Positions 8,770 through 16,638 of a stretch of DNA of 64,000 nt are shown one piece after another. Numbering within the stretch: the first letter of the stretch is position 1; every line of letters starts with the position of its first letter. The position numbers and the translations under genes are program-made. The DNA comes from Ochrobactrum sp. RH2CCR150 (GTDB lineage: Bacteria > Pseudomonadota > Alphaproteobacteria > Rhizobiales > Rhizobiaceae): positions 620,001 through 684,000 of the forward strand of contig JACGXE010000001.1 in the NCBI GenBank assembly GCA_014138095.1, in the 5' to 3' direction. Below the pieces are notes generated by a model that saw nothing but the letters and a program-made list of their open reading frames with translations, was not told the origin of the DNA and did no database searches.

Positions 8770-10062
8770 GTGGTCACGACGCTCAGACAAACCGATCCGA
8801 ACTTCGAAAAGCAATTCGCGGCCTTTCTGTCCGGCAAGCGCGAAGTTTCGGCTGACGTAGACCGCGCGGCCCGCGAAATCGTTGAGCGCGTGCGCCTCGA
8901 AGGCGATGCGGCCCTGATCGACTATTCGCGCCGTTTCGACCGTATCGATCTGGAAAAGACTGGCATCGCCGTCACGGAAGCTGAAATTGATGCAGCTTTT
9001 AAGGTTGCACCCGCATCCACCGTTGAGGCGCTGAAACTGGCGCATGAGCGCATTGAAAGCCACCATGCGCGGCAATTGCCCAAGGACGACCGTTACACCG
9101 ATGCGCTCGGCGTTGAACTTGGTTCGCGCTGGACGGCAATCGAGGCAGTCGGCCTTTATGTGCCGGGCGGCACGGCCAGCTATCCAAGCTCGGTCCTGAT
9201 GAATGCCGTGCCTGCCAAGGTGGCGGGTGTCGAGCGCATCGTGATGGTTGTTCCAGCACCTGACGGTATTCTCAATCCGCTGGTTCTGGTCGCGGCCCGT
9301 CTGGCAGGTGTTTCGGAAATCTATCGCGTCGGCGGCGCACAGGCTGTTGCAGCGCTTGCCTATGGCACAGAAACCATCAAGCCGGTCGCCAAGATTGTCG
9401 GCCCCGGCAATGCCTATGTCGCGGCGGCCAAGCGCATTGTGTTCGGTATCGTCGGTATCGATATGATCGCTGGTCCGTCGGAAGTTCTGGTGATTGCCGA
9501 CAAGGACAACAATCCGGACTGGATTGCTGCCGATCTGCTGGCGCAGGCAGAGCATGATACCGCCGCGCAATCCATTCTCATGACCAATGACGAAGCGCTG
9601 GCGAAGGATGTGGAAGCGGCAGTCGAGCGTCAGTTGCTTACGCTGCCGCGCGCGCAGACTGCCACGGCAAGCTGGCGCGATTTCGGCGCGGTCATTCTGG
9701 TCGATGATTTCGAAGCGGCGATTCCGCTCGCCAACCGAATTGCTGCCGAACATCTGGAAATCGCCGTTGCTGATCCTGAAGCGCTGCTGCCGAAGATCCG
9801 CAATGCCGGCTCCATTTTCATCGGCGCACACACGCCGGAAGTGATCGGCGATTATGTGGGCGGCTGCAATCACGTCCTGCCGACCGCGCGCTCGGCCCGG
9901 TTCTCGTCGGGCCTGAACGTGCTTGATTACATGAAGCGCACCTCGCTTCTGAAGCTCGGTCCGGACCAGTTGCGGGTGCTCGGCCCTGCGGCCATTGAAA
10001 TCGCGCGTGCCGAGGGTCTCGACGCACACGCCAAGTCTGTCGCCATCCGGCTCAATCTATGA
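8770..10062 (+). CDS. hisD: Histidinol dehydrogenase
   Basis: HisD performs the last two oxidations of histidine synthesis, L-histidinol to L-histidine, with NAD and zinc. At 430 residues it has standard length. Landmarks are GLYVPGGTASYPS, the NAD-binding VGPGNAYV, the zinc-site AEHDTAAQS and the C-terminal EHLEIAV and GGCNHVLPT segments. The start is GTG, preceded by AAAGG. It is embedded in the DUF2948 - hisD - UPF0262 - phosphatase series, with only 6 bases before the next gene. Confidence 0.97.
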   Translation: MVTTLRQTDPNFEKQFAAFLSGKREVSADVDRAAREIVERVRLEGDAALIDYSRRFDRIDLEKTGIAVTEAEIDAAFKVAPASTVEALKLAHERIESHHARQLPKDDRYTDALGVELGSRWTAIEAVGLYVPGGTASYPSSVLMNAVPAKVAGVERIVMVVPAPDGILNPLVLVAARLAGVSEIYRVGGAQAVAALAYGTETIKPVAKIVGPGNAYVAAAKRIVFGIVGIDMIAGPSEVLVIADKDNNPDWIAADLLAQAEHDTAAQSILMTNDEALAKDVEAAVERQLLTLPRAQTATASWRDFGAVILVDDFEAAIPLANRIAAEHLEIAVADPEALLPKIRNAGSIFIGAHTPEVIGDYVGGCNHVLPTARSARFSSGLNVLDYMKRTSLLKLGPDQLRVLGPAAIEIARAEGLDAHAKSVAIRLNL

Positions 10063-10068
10063 GGCATC

Positions 10069-10551
10069 ATGACCGCTGGCGTTCCCAATGCCCGTCTTGT
10101 TGATGTCGAACTCGATGAATCCATCGGGCGGTCGACGCCTGACGTCGAGCATGAACGCGCGGTCGCGATTTTCGATCTGATCGAGGAGAATTCCTTTCAT
10201 CCGATTGGCGACGAGACCGGCGGTCCCTACCGGCTGAAACTCTCGCTGATGGAAACGCGGCTGATCTTTGCCATCAGCCGTGAAAGCGGGGACGGTGTGG
10301 CGACGCATATATTGTCGCTCACACCGCTGCGCCGCGTGGTGCGCGACTATTTCATGGTCTGCGAAAGCTATTATCAGGCAATCCGGTCGGCCACGCCAAG
10401 CAAGATCGAAGCCATCGATATGGGCAGGCGCGGGCTGCACAATGAAGGGTCGCAAACCTTGCAGGCGCGGCTGAAGGGCAAGATCGAAGTCGATTTCGAC
10501 ACGGCGCGGCGGCTGTTCACGCTTGTCTGCGTGCTGCATTGGCGAGGTTGA
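10069..10551 (+). CDS. UPF0262 family protein
   Basis: A 160-residue protein with the UPF0262 signature: [14 protein letters not shown] near residue 35, [19 protein letters not shown], then [20 protein letters not shown] and a C-terminal [19 protein letters not shown]. The family is confined mainly to alphaproteobacteria, sits next to hisD and has no established biochemical activity. No catalytic motif or localisation signal is visible. The start follows GAGG and is 6 bases after the hisD stop, which indicates translational coupling. Confidence 0.9.
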   Translation: MTAGVPNARLVDVELDESIGRSTPDVEHERAVAIFDLIEENSFHPIGDETGGPYRLKLSLMETRLIFAISRESGDGVATHILSLTPLRRVVRDYFMVCESYYQAIRSATPSKIEAIDMGRRGLHNEGSQTLQARLKGKIEVDFDTARRLFTLVCVLHWRG

Positions 10552-10557
10552 GCCTGC

Positions 10558-11043
10558 ATGGTCGCTGTTGATGTCGTGAGCGCGCAGGATGATGGAGAGG
10601 GCGATGTGGGCCCGAAACATAAACTGCCGTCATCCCTGCTTTTCGTCTGCGGCAAGAACGCGATCCGCTCGCCGATGGCCGAGCTTCTTGCAAGAAAGCT
10701 GCTGCCACCCAATATATATGTGGCTTCCGCAGGTGTGAAACGCGGTGAACGTGATCCATTCGTGGATGCCGTGCTTTCGGAAGAGGGGCTTTCGCTCGAC
10801 GACCGCCAGCCGCGGGGCATTGAAGAACTGGCCGACGGCTATTTCGACCTCATCGTGACGCTGACACCACTTGCCCACCATACGGTGCTGGAGCGCATGC
10901 GCGGTTTCTCCGTGGATGTGGAATATTGGCCCACGCCGGACCCCACGCTGGTCACCGGCAGCCGCGAGCAGATCATGAATGCTTATCGCGATGTGCGGGA
11001 TCGTTTGAAGACGCAGATTTTGCAGCGTTTCAGCCCGAAATAA
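10558..11043 (+). CDS. Low-molecular-weight protein-tyrosine phosphatase family protein
   Basis: The 161-residue protein has a phosphate-binding loop C31-GKNAI-R37-S that keeps the CX5R pattern of the family, and a later PTPDPT segment that supplies the general-acid Asp. The loop differs from the usual CxGNxCRS: the second Cys is replaced by Ile and Lys occupies the third position, so the substrate may not be phosphotyrosine. An N-terminal extension of about 22 residues precedes the fold. It begins 6 bases after UPF0262. Arsenate-reductase-like activity is an alternative. Confidence 0.82.
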   Translation: MVAVDVVSAQDDGEGDVGPKHKLPSSLLFVCGKNAIRSPMAELLARKLLPPNIYVASAGVKRGERDPFVDAVLSEEGLSLDDRQPRGIEELADGYFDLIVTLTPLAHHTVLERMRGFSVDVEYWPTPDPTLVTGSREQIMNAYRDVRDRLKTQILQRFSPK

Positions 11044-11156
11044 GTTCACGGAATTCCGTTGTTCACAAATGCCGCCTAATCATATAGGTTCCGGCCAAAT
11101 TTAGGATCAGAGTCCATTTTCGGACGCTTTTTATCGAAGAAAGAAACAGGTATCGC

Positions 11157-11375
11157 ATGGCGAAAGAAGAAGTCCTCGAATTTCCGGGTGTTGTTACGGA
11201 ATTGCTGCCGAATGCAATGTTCCGCGTGAAGCTCGAAAATGAACATGAAATCATCGCTCATACGGCTGGCCGTATGCGTAAGAACCGCATCCGCGTTCTG
11301 GCTGGTGACAAGGTTCTGGTCGAAATGACCCCTTACGATCTGACCAAGGGTCGCATCACCTACCGCTTCAAGTAA
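11157..11375 (+). CDS. infA: Translation initiation factor IF-1
   Basis: A 72-residue single OB-fold protein. It starts [20 protein letters not shown] and has the hallmark [19 protein letters not shown] and a C-terminal [11 protein letters not shown]. It binds the ribosomal A site of the 30S subunit during initiation. It has its own 113-base upstream gap and is followed by maf. Confidence 0.98.
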   Translation: MAKEEVLEFPGVVTELLPNAMFRVKLENEHEIIAHTAGRMRKNRIRVLAGDKVLVEMTPYDLTKGRITYRFK

Positions 11376-11411
11376 GCTTATCACGCACGGGCAGCCGTTT
11401 CGGGGGTGTTC

Positions 11412-12044
11412 TTGACGACAGTTGCGCAACACAAGCTGGTTCTGGCTTCCGGGTCTCCTCGCAGGATTGAACTGCTGGGGCAGGCCGGTATCGAGCCGGA
11501 TCATATCCAGCCTGCCGACATAGACGAGACGCCGCAGCGTAGCGAGCATCCGCGCTCGCTGGCGCGCCGTCTGTCGCGTGAAAAGGCCGAAGCGGCGCTG
11601 GCGCAGCTGAAGAGCGACGCCAATTTCGCCAAGCCCTACCTGCTCGCGGCCGATACGGTCGTCGCGGTCGGGCGGCGCATTCTGCCCAAGGCGGAAACCG
11701 CCGATGAGGCGCGTGAATGTCTGCGTCTTTTGTCGGGCCGTACTCATAAGGTTTTCACGGGCGTTTGCCTCATTTTGCCGAATGGCAATCTGCGCCAGAC
11801 CCTGGTGGAAACGCGCCTGCGCTTCGAGCGCCTGTCGCGCCAGCAGATTGACGCCTATCTCTCTTCAGGGGAGTGGCGCGGTAAGGCTGGCGGCTACGCC
11901 ATACAGGGCCTTGCAGGCAGCTTTGTCGTCAAACTGGTTGGCTCCTACAGCAATGTGGTCGGCCTGCCGCTCCAGGAAACCGTAAGCCTGCTGGCTGACG
12001 GTGATTATCCGGTCTATGCCAACTGGAGCACCGGAAAAGTTTAA
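11412..12044 (+). CDS. maf: Maf family nucleoside triphosphate pyrophosphatase
   Basis: Maf proteins hydrolyse dTTP, UTP or modified nucleotides to monophosphates, clearing non-canonical bases. The 210-residue protein has the N-terminal [14 protein letters not shown], the EKAEAAL helix, the catalytic AADTVV near residue 78 and the AGGYAIQG loop. I place the start at the TTG because GGGGG lies 5 bases before it; a GTG two codons earlier is the alternative. yacG follows 10 bases later. Confidence 0.93.
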   Translation: MTTVAQHKLVLASGSPRRIELLGQAGIEPDHIQPADIDETPQRSEHPRSLARRLSREKAEAALAQLKSDANFAKPYLLAADTVVAVGRRILPKAETADEARECLRLLSGRTHKVFTGVCLILPNGNLRQTLVETRLRFERLSRQQIDAYLSSGEWRGKAGGYAIQGLAGSFVVKLVGSYSNVVGLPLQETVSLLADGDYPVYANWSTGKV

Positions 12045-12054
12045 GGTTTAAGCC

Positions 12055-12270
12055 ATGAACGGCAAGAAGGACATATCCGCAGCAGCTGGCGCCCGCGTGA
12101 CGCCGCTGCGCCCGACACGCCCTTGCCCGGAATGCGGCAAGCCTTCGGCGCGTGACAGCTATCCCTTCTGTTCGCCGCGCTGCAAAAGCATCGATCTCAA
12201 TCGCTGGCTTTCGGGAAGCTATGTCATCCCCGGCAAGCCTCTGGGCGAAGAGGACGAGGGCGAGAATTAG
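12055..12270 (+). CDS. yacG: DNA gyrase inhibitor YacG (zinc-finger protein)
   Basis: A 71-residue protein with the YacG four-cysteine zinc motif CPECGKPS then CSPRCK, followed by the conserved [16 protein letters not shown]. In enterobacteria YacG binds GyrB and blocks DNA binding by gyrase. It lies directly after maf and is probably co-transcribed with it. The C-terminus is a short acidic tail. Confidence 0.95.
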   Translation: MNGKKDISAAAGARVTPLRPTRPCPECGKPSARDSYPFCSPRCKSIDLNRWLSGSYVIPGKPLGEEDEGEN

Positions 12271-12441
12271 GCTTTTTGACGCTTTTTCTCTTGTGAAATC
12301 AATTCATTAGAGAAACTGTGAGAAAAGCGCATAAAAAATGCGATACGGTGCTGGACAGCGCGAAATTTAATGCTATAACCCACCCACTTCCGGCGGACAC
12401 CAACACCGCCACACGGCAAGACCAAGCGCTTGCTACAGGAT

Positions 12442-12517
12442 GCCCGGATAGCTCAGTTGGTAGAGCAGCGGATTGAAAATCCGCGTGTCGGTGGTTCGAA
12501 TCCGCCTCCGGGCACCA
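12442..12517 (+). tRNA. tRNA-Phe (GAA)
   Basis: A 76-base cloverleaf with acceptor GCCCGGA, anticodon stem GCGGA/TCCGC with loop TTGAAAA (anticodon GAA), T-loop TTCGAAT and an encoded CCA end. Confidence 0.96.
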
Positions 12518-12702
12518 CTTCTTCTCCAAGAAAAAAATGCTGCATGACTGGCGCGGATGCTTATGCAATGTGCGTGCATATTCCGCTTTTCACATCGGTC
12601 GCTTCTATGCTCCCTTGCGCGGATCGCTGGCAGTTGGCTATGTGAGAACATCACGCATCCAACTGACATGCCGTGTGAAGAACGAGGCGGCTTTCAAACA
12701 GG

Positions 12703-13089
12703 GTGCACTTAAACGGGAAAATCTGTGCGCTCGCTCACGTCGATCCTGCGAGGCGCGTTACAGGGCTCAGGAGGGAGTTTTTCCATGCGTTGGCTGTTAG
12801 TGCCTTATTAATCCTGATGCCCTCTCTGGCCCTCGCTGAGGCCGATCAGGATCGTATCTCTTATGTATGCGACCATGACAATGTCATCGATGTCTTCACG
12901 TCAACTGAAGATCCTGACCATATCCGGTTGAGCGCTTTTAGCCGTGATCGTCTTCTTGAGAGGGTGCCGTCGGCTTCTGGCAGCAAGTTTGCGGGTGAGG
13001 GCTATGAGATCGCGTTCGATACTCTGACGAAAATCGCGATCACCTCTCAAGGTGTTACATACCAGTGTGTTATGGATTCGGTGGAGTAG
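12703..13089 (+). CDS. MliC-like C-type lysozyme inhibitor, with a possible frameshift in the signal peptide
   Basis: The mature part matches the MliC/PliC fold: a YVC cysteine near residue 54, a YQC cysteine near the end that could pair with it, and the key SASGSKF loop used by the family to plug lysozyme. The annotated frame opens at a GTG (12703) and contains a hydrophobic ALLILMPSLALA stretch with a cleavage-like ALA|EA. The only good ribosome site (AGGAGG, 12769-12774) precedes an ATG at 12785 in another frame, which reads MRWLLVPY and stops. One added base near 12800 would give a textbook signal peptide joined to this frame. The gene may be damaged, or the base may be a sequence error. 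Confidence 0.65.
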   Translation: MHLNGKICALAHVDPARRVTGLRREFFHALAVSALLILMPSLALAEADQDRISYVCDHDNVIDVFTSTEDPDHIRLSAFSRDRLLERVPSASGSKFAGEGYEIAFDTLTKIAITSQGVTYQCVMDSVE

Positions 13090-13275
13090 ATGGCCGTAGC
13101 CGTGTCGCCGCATTCGGAGGGGCATCGAAAGCAACGAACTCAAACAACGCCAGCATACTGCCAGTATACTGATTGTGAATGGACGCGTTCTGATCTGACG
13201 CCGGATAAGCAAAAAGCGAAGCCCGATCTGACGATCAGTCTCTCTTGAAATCTTCGCTAAATGCTTGAAAAGAAA

Positions 13276-13352
13276 TGGCGCACCCGAAAGGATTCGAACC
13301 TCTGACCCCCAGATTCGTAGTCTGGTGCTCTATCCAGCTGAGCTACGGGTGC
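13276..13352 (-). tRNA. tRNA-Arg (ACG)
   Basis: On the minus strand a 77-base cloverleaf: acceptor GCACCCG pairing with CGGGTGC, anticodon stem CCAGA/TCTGG with loop CTACGAA (anticodon ACG), T-loop TTCGAAT and an encoded CCA end. Confidence 0.95.
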
Positions 13353-13460
13353 TTGCCTTTGTGCCGCTCGCTGCGGCGATGGGCGGTTGATAATCGGACC
13401 CATTACTAAATGCAAGCGTCTTCTGAGAAAAAAATGCCGTTATGTGAATATTTCTTGTCA

Positions 13461-13480
13461 AAGCCCGGATTTCCGGGCTT
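13461..13480 (-). terminator. Hairpin after the histidine kinase gene
   Basis: An 8-base perfect stem AAGCCCGG/CCGGGCTT with a 4-base loop lies 35 bases past the kinase stop on the minus strand. The T-run after it is short (three T), so termination strength is uncertain. Confidence 0.5.
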
Positions 13481-13514
13481 CTCAACCGTTGTTTTCCCTG
13501 GGGTTTTTCCCCAG

Positions 13515-15068
13515 TCAGGCGGTTTCCTCCCGCCGTGTCTGTTCTCTTTCGCGCTGCGCAGGCAAATCAGGCAGGCGAATCTCGAAATGCGCTCCGATCG
13601 GACGATCTTCCCGAAGCTCGATACTGCCGCCATGGGCGCGGATCAACTCCTGCGCGATTGCAAGGCCTAGTCCGGTACCGTCGCTGCGTGTCGAGCCCTT
13701 GAACGCCGTGAAGAGGTTATCGCGCGCCTTTTGCGGCAGGCCAGGCCCCGTATCCTCGACGCCGATGATGGCTGTGGTGCCGATTCGACCGGATGAGAGC
13801 GTCAGACGCTTCACAGCAGCATCGCCGCCCGTATCATCCCGCTCCATGGCCTGCACGGAATTGCGGCACAGATTGCTCAGCACGCGGAACAGCTGTTCCG
13901 AATCGACGTTCAGTTCGAAGTCATCCGGGATGCGATTGTCGAATTCGATACCGCTCTCGGTTTCCAGATTGAGGCTTTCCTGCACATCCGTGACGACGGC
14001 GTGCAGATTGACACGGCGCGGCCTCGGCGGCGCTTCCTGCGAGCGCCCATAGGCGATAACGCTCTCCGAATAGCTGATCGCACGGCTGAGCGTGCGGATG
14101 AGCTTGGGCGCGAAGCGCTTCACCATCGGGTCCTTGGCGTCAGACAGATGGTCGGACATCAATTGCGCGGAGGCCAGAATGTTGCGCATGTCATGATTGA
14201 TCTTCGACACGGCAAGCCCAAGATCGGCAAGATGCTTCTGTTCTTTCAACGTGCGCTGCAAATCGCTCTGGATGTGGGAAATCTGCCGCTGGGCGATGCC
14301 CAACTCGTCCTTGCGGTTTTCCGGCACCAGAATGAGCGCGGGATTATCCGGCGTCGTTGCAAAGTCGATCATGTTGCGATGCATGATGCGCACCGGGCGC
14401 AGCAGCATTTCATGAATGATGAGATAGATCAGGCTGGCGGCAATCACCGAAATAATGAGCGAGATCACGGCGACATTGCGGGCATAGATCAGCATGGCGC
14501 GCCGCATGGGCGCATCGGAGGTGACGATTTCAATCACCCGACCGGGCGTCGTTGTCGGCGAAACCGAACCGTAAATACGCAAGGTTCGGTCGCCGCCGTC
14601 GAAAAGCGTGCTGAAAGCGTCCCAGATGGACGCCGCTTCGCTGACATTATCAAGATCGATGACCTGATCGATCTTGCCGGGAATTTCCGACATGGCGAGA
14701 AGGCGGGAGGCGCCAGCTTCACGTAGCGCGATTGCCTTGGTGCCGGTGACGAGCAGAACCTTGTCCTGAATGGCGCGTGGAACGTCCATATTCGCGCTGG
14801 CTGCCAGCACTTCGCTGACCGCACCGACCGTATCAAGGCGCGACGTCAGCCAGCGCAGGCGCATATTGGCGATGGACGGCACGAAAATCAGCACTTCCGC
14901 CACGAGGACGGCGAGCACGATCAGCAGAAGCAGTTTGCTGGAAAGGCGGTTCTGCCAGCGCAGACGCGTGAATTGCGCGGGCGATGTGCGATCGTCCGCG
15001 TTTGTATTCTGCGCAGCGGTGTCCATCGGAACGTCGCCCGGATCTATGATCTTTTCAACAACCGCCAT
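13515..15068 (-). CDS. Membrane sensor histidine kinase (orphan)
   Basis: I start at an ATG preceded by AGG; the frame is open further upstream but without codon character. The 517-residue protein has two membrane segments (about 44-64 and 197-218) around a sensor domain of about 130 residues, a HAMP-like linker, a phospho-acceptor H292 in HDMRN, and a HATPase domain ending in the G2 box GTGLGLAIAQELI. The kinase would sense a periplasmic signal. No response regulator gene is adjacent. The divergent RND pump genes begin about 420 bases away, so control of efflux or an envelope response is a reasonable guess only. Confidence 0.85.
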   Translation of the reverse strand: MAVVEKIIDPGDVPMDTAAQNTNADDRTSPAQFTRLRWQNRLSSKLLLLIVLAVLVAEVLIFVPSIANMRLRWLTSRLDTVGAVSEVLAASANMDVPRAIQDKVLLVTGTKAIALREAGASRLLAMSEIPGKIDQVIDLDNVSEAASIWDAFSTLFDGGDRTLRIYGSVSPTTTPGRVIEIVTSDAPMRRAMLIYARNVAVISLIISVIAASLIYLIIHEMLLRPVRIMHRNMIDFATTPDNPALILVPENRKDELGIAQRQISHIQSDLQRTLKEQKHLADLGLAVSKINHDMRNILASAQLMSDHLSDAKDPMVKRFAPKLIRTLSRAISYSESVIAYGRSQEAPPRPRRVNLHAVVTDVQESLNLETESGIEFDNRIPDDFELNVDSEQLFRVLSNLCRNSVQAMERDDTGGDAAVKRLTLSSGRIGTTAIIGVEDTGPGLPQKARDNLFTAFKGSTRSDGTGLGLAIAQELIRAHGGSIELREDRPIGAHFEIRLPDLPAQREREQTRREETA

Positions 15069-15485
15069 AACCTGATTCCAAATAGACGGCGTCTGGGGCT
15101 GTTGGCCGATGCAGCGCGTCCGATATGCCCCGAAATGCCCAATATGCCTGTGAGTCTCGAGACTGCAATAAATATAGCTTCCTATATATGGTGGCGGGGC
15201 AGATTTCCAACAGACATTATTGTATCGATTGAATTGAGCTCGCGACAGATTGCGAGCAAGCATTACGGAAATTTAATTCGACCTTCTCGGGAGGCGATGC
15301 AAAAAAGTAGTATGGGGATGTGTTAGCTATTTCTCCATCGAATCTCTGTCATGGGCAGGCGGTAACCCTCGTGTCGATAGGTTGCCGCATATGGTCAGAC
15401 ATTCGACGTGTCGTGCAAAAAAGTATATTTTTTAAAAGACAGGACCTGTCGGGCAGCGATGGGACGGGTTCTGCCGGAGAGCTGA
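15069..15485. promoter_or_regulatory. Divergent intergenic region between the histidine kinase and the RND pump
   Basis: A 417-base gap that must hold promoters for both directions. The part around 15160-15440 is richer in A and T than its surroundings. I could not pick out a convincing operator or a matched -35/-10 pair. Confidence 0.4.
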
Positions 15486-16628
15486 ATGAAATCGTGGAAG
15501 CAGATTGTCGTCTGCCTGCTTATTGTTCTGGCCGCTGCGGGCGGCTGGTACGCCTATAAACAGAAGAACGCAGCGTCGGAAAACACCGCCGCAGGCGCCG
15601 GTGCGTCCCGCGCTCAGCAATCCGCTGCCAAATCCGGAGCGAGGGCGCCGCTGGTCGTCGTCGAACCGGCAAGCGAAGAAACCATCAATAATCGCTTGAC
15701 CGCTATCGGGTCCGCGCGTGCGCTCAGCACCGTGTCGATCACGCCTTATTCCAGCGGTTATATGAACAAGCTGTTCGTGAAGGCTGGCGACAGCGTCAAG
15801 GCGGGCGATGCGATTGCGGAACTTGATTCCGACACCGAGACGATTGCTGTCGCCAAGGCTGAAACGGCCCTGAAAGATGCCGAGACAACCCGCCAGCGTA
15901 TCGAACGGCTGCGCGCCACCAACACCGCAACGGGCGTTCAGGCTGTTGAGGCCGAACTGGGCGTCGCCAATGCGCAGCTTGCCTTGAAGGATGCGCAGCT
16001 TGCCTTGAGCCGCCGCACGGTGCGCTCGCCGATTTCCGGCGTGGTCGGCATTCTGCCTGTCAATGCTGGCAACTATGTCACCGCCCAGACTTCCATTGCG
16101 CGGATCGACGACCGCTCCAAGATGCTGGTCGATATCTGGGTTCCCGAACGTTTTGCCCCGCAGATCAAGGTTGGGCAGCCGCTGACGGCGGAAACGACGG
16201 CCTTTGCGGGTGAAACCCACAAGGGCGAAATCAATGCCGTCGACAATATGATCGACGAGGCAAGCCGCACGCTGCATGTGCGGGCCGAGGTCGATAATTC
16301 GGAAGATCGCTTGCGCGCCGGCATGTCGTTCTACGTCACGGTGCTTTTCCCCGGCAATCGCTTTCCATCTGTCGATCCGCTGGCGATCCAGTGGGGTGCG
16401 GACGGATCTTATATCTGGCGTATCGAGGAAGGTCTGGCGAAGAAGATCGCTGTTCGGGTCGTGCAGCGCAATGCCACCAGCATTCTTCTGGATGGTCCAG
16501 TCAAGCAGGGCGACATGATCGTCACGCAAGGGGTACAGACAGTTCGCGATGAAGCGCCGGTTCGCGTGATGGATGCGCAGGGCACGGCCCGCGCCGATCC
16601 CGCGGCTGCAAAACCTGTAGCCGGTTAA
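15486..16628 (+). CDS. RND efflux periplasmic adaptor (membrane fusion protein)
   Basis: A 380-residue HlyD/AcrA-type adaptor. It starts MKSWKQIVVCLLIVLAAAGG, an uncleaved-type membrane anchor with no lipobox, then a barrel-sandwich hybrid domain, a helical hairpin rich in AKAETALKDAE, the second lipoyl half SRRTVRSPISGVVG and a beta-barrel. It links an inner-membrane RND pump to an outer-membrane channel. The pump gene follows 10 bases after the stop. No channel gene is present, so a TolC/BepC-like protein encoded elsewhere is presumably used. Confidence 0.92.
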   Translation: MKSWKQIVVCLLIVLAAAGGWYAYKQKNAASENTAAGAGASRAQQSAAKSGARAPLVVVEPASEETINNRLTAIGSARALSTVSITPYSSGYMNKLFVKAGDSVKAGDAIAELDSDTETIAVAKAETALKDAETTRQRIERLRATNTATGVQAVEAELGVANAQLALKDAQLALSRRTVRSPISGVVGILPVNAGNYVTAQTSIARIDDRSKMLVDIWVPERFAPQIKVGQPLTAETTAFAGETHKGEINAVDNMIDEASRTLHVRAEVDNSEDRLRAGMSFYVTVLFPGNRFPSVDPLAIQWGADGSYIWRIEEGLAKKIAVRVVQRNATSILLDGPVKQGDMIVTQGVQTVRDEAPVRVMDAQGTARADPAAAKPVAG

Positions 16629-16638
16629 GGGGGCGCTG

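Noticed and set aside
12442-12517. tRNA-Phe as an attachment site of an integrated element
   Set aside because: I found no repeat of the tRNA 3' end downstream, and no integrase or phage-like gene follows.
12785-12811. Eight-codon leader peptide regulating the MliC-like gene
   Set aside because: The ribosome site is strong but the peptide has no regulatory codon run, and the next frame continues its signal peptide directly; a frameshift explains it more simply.
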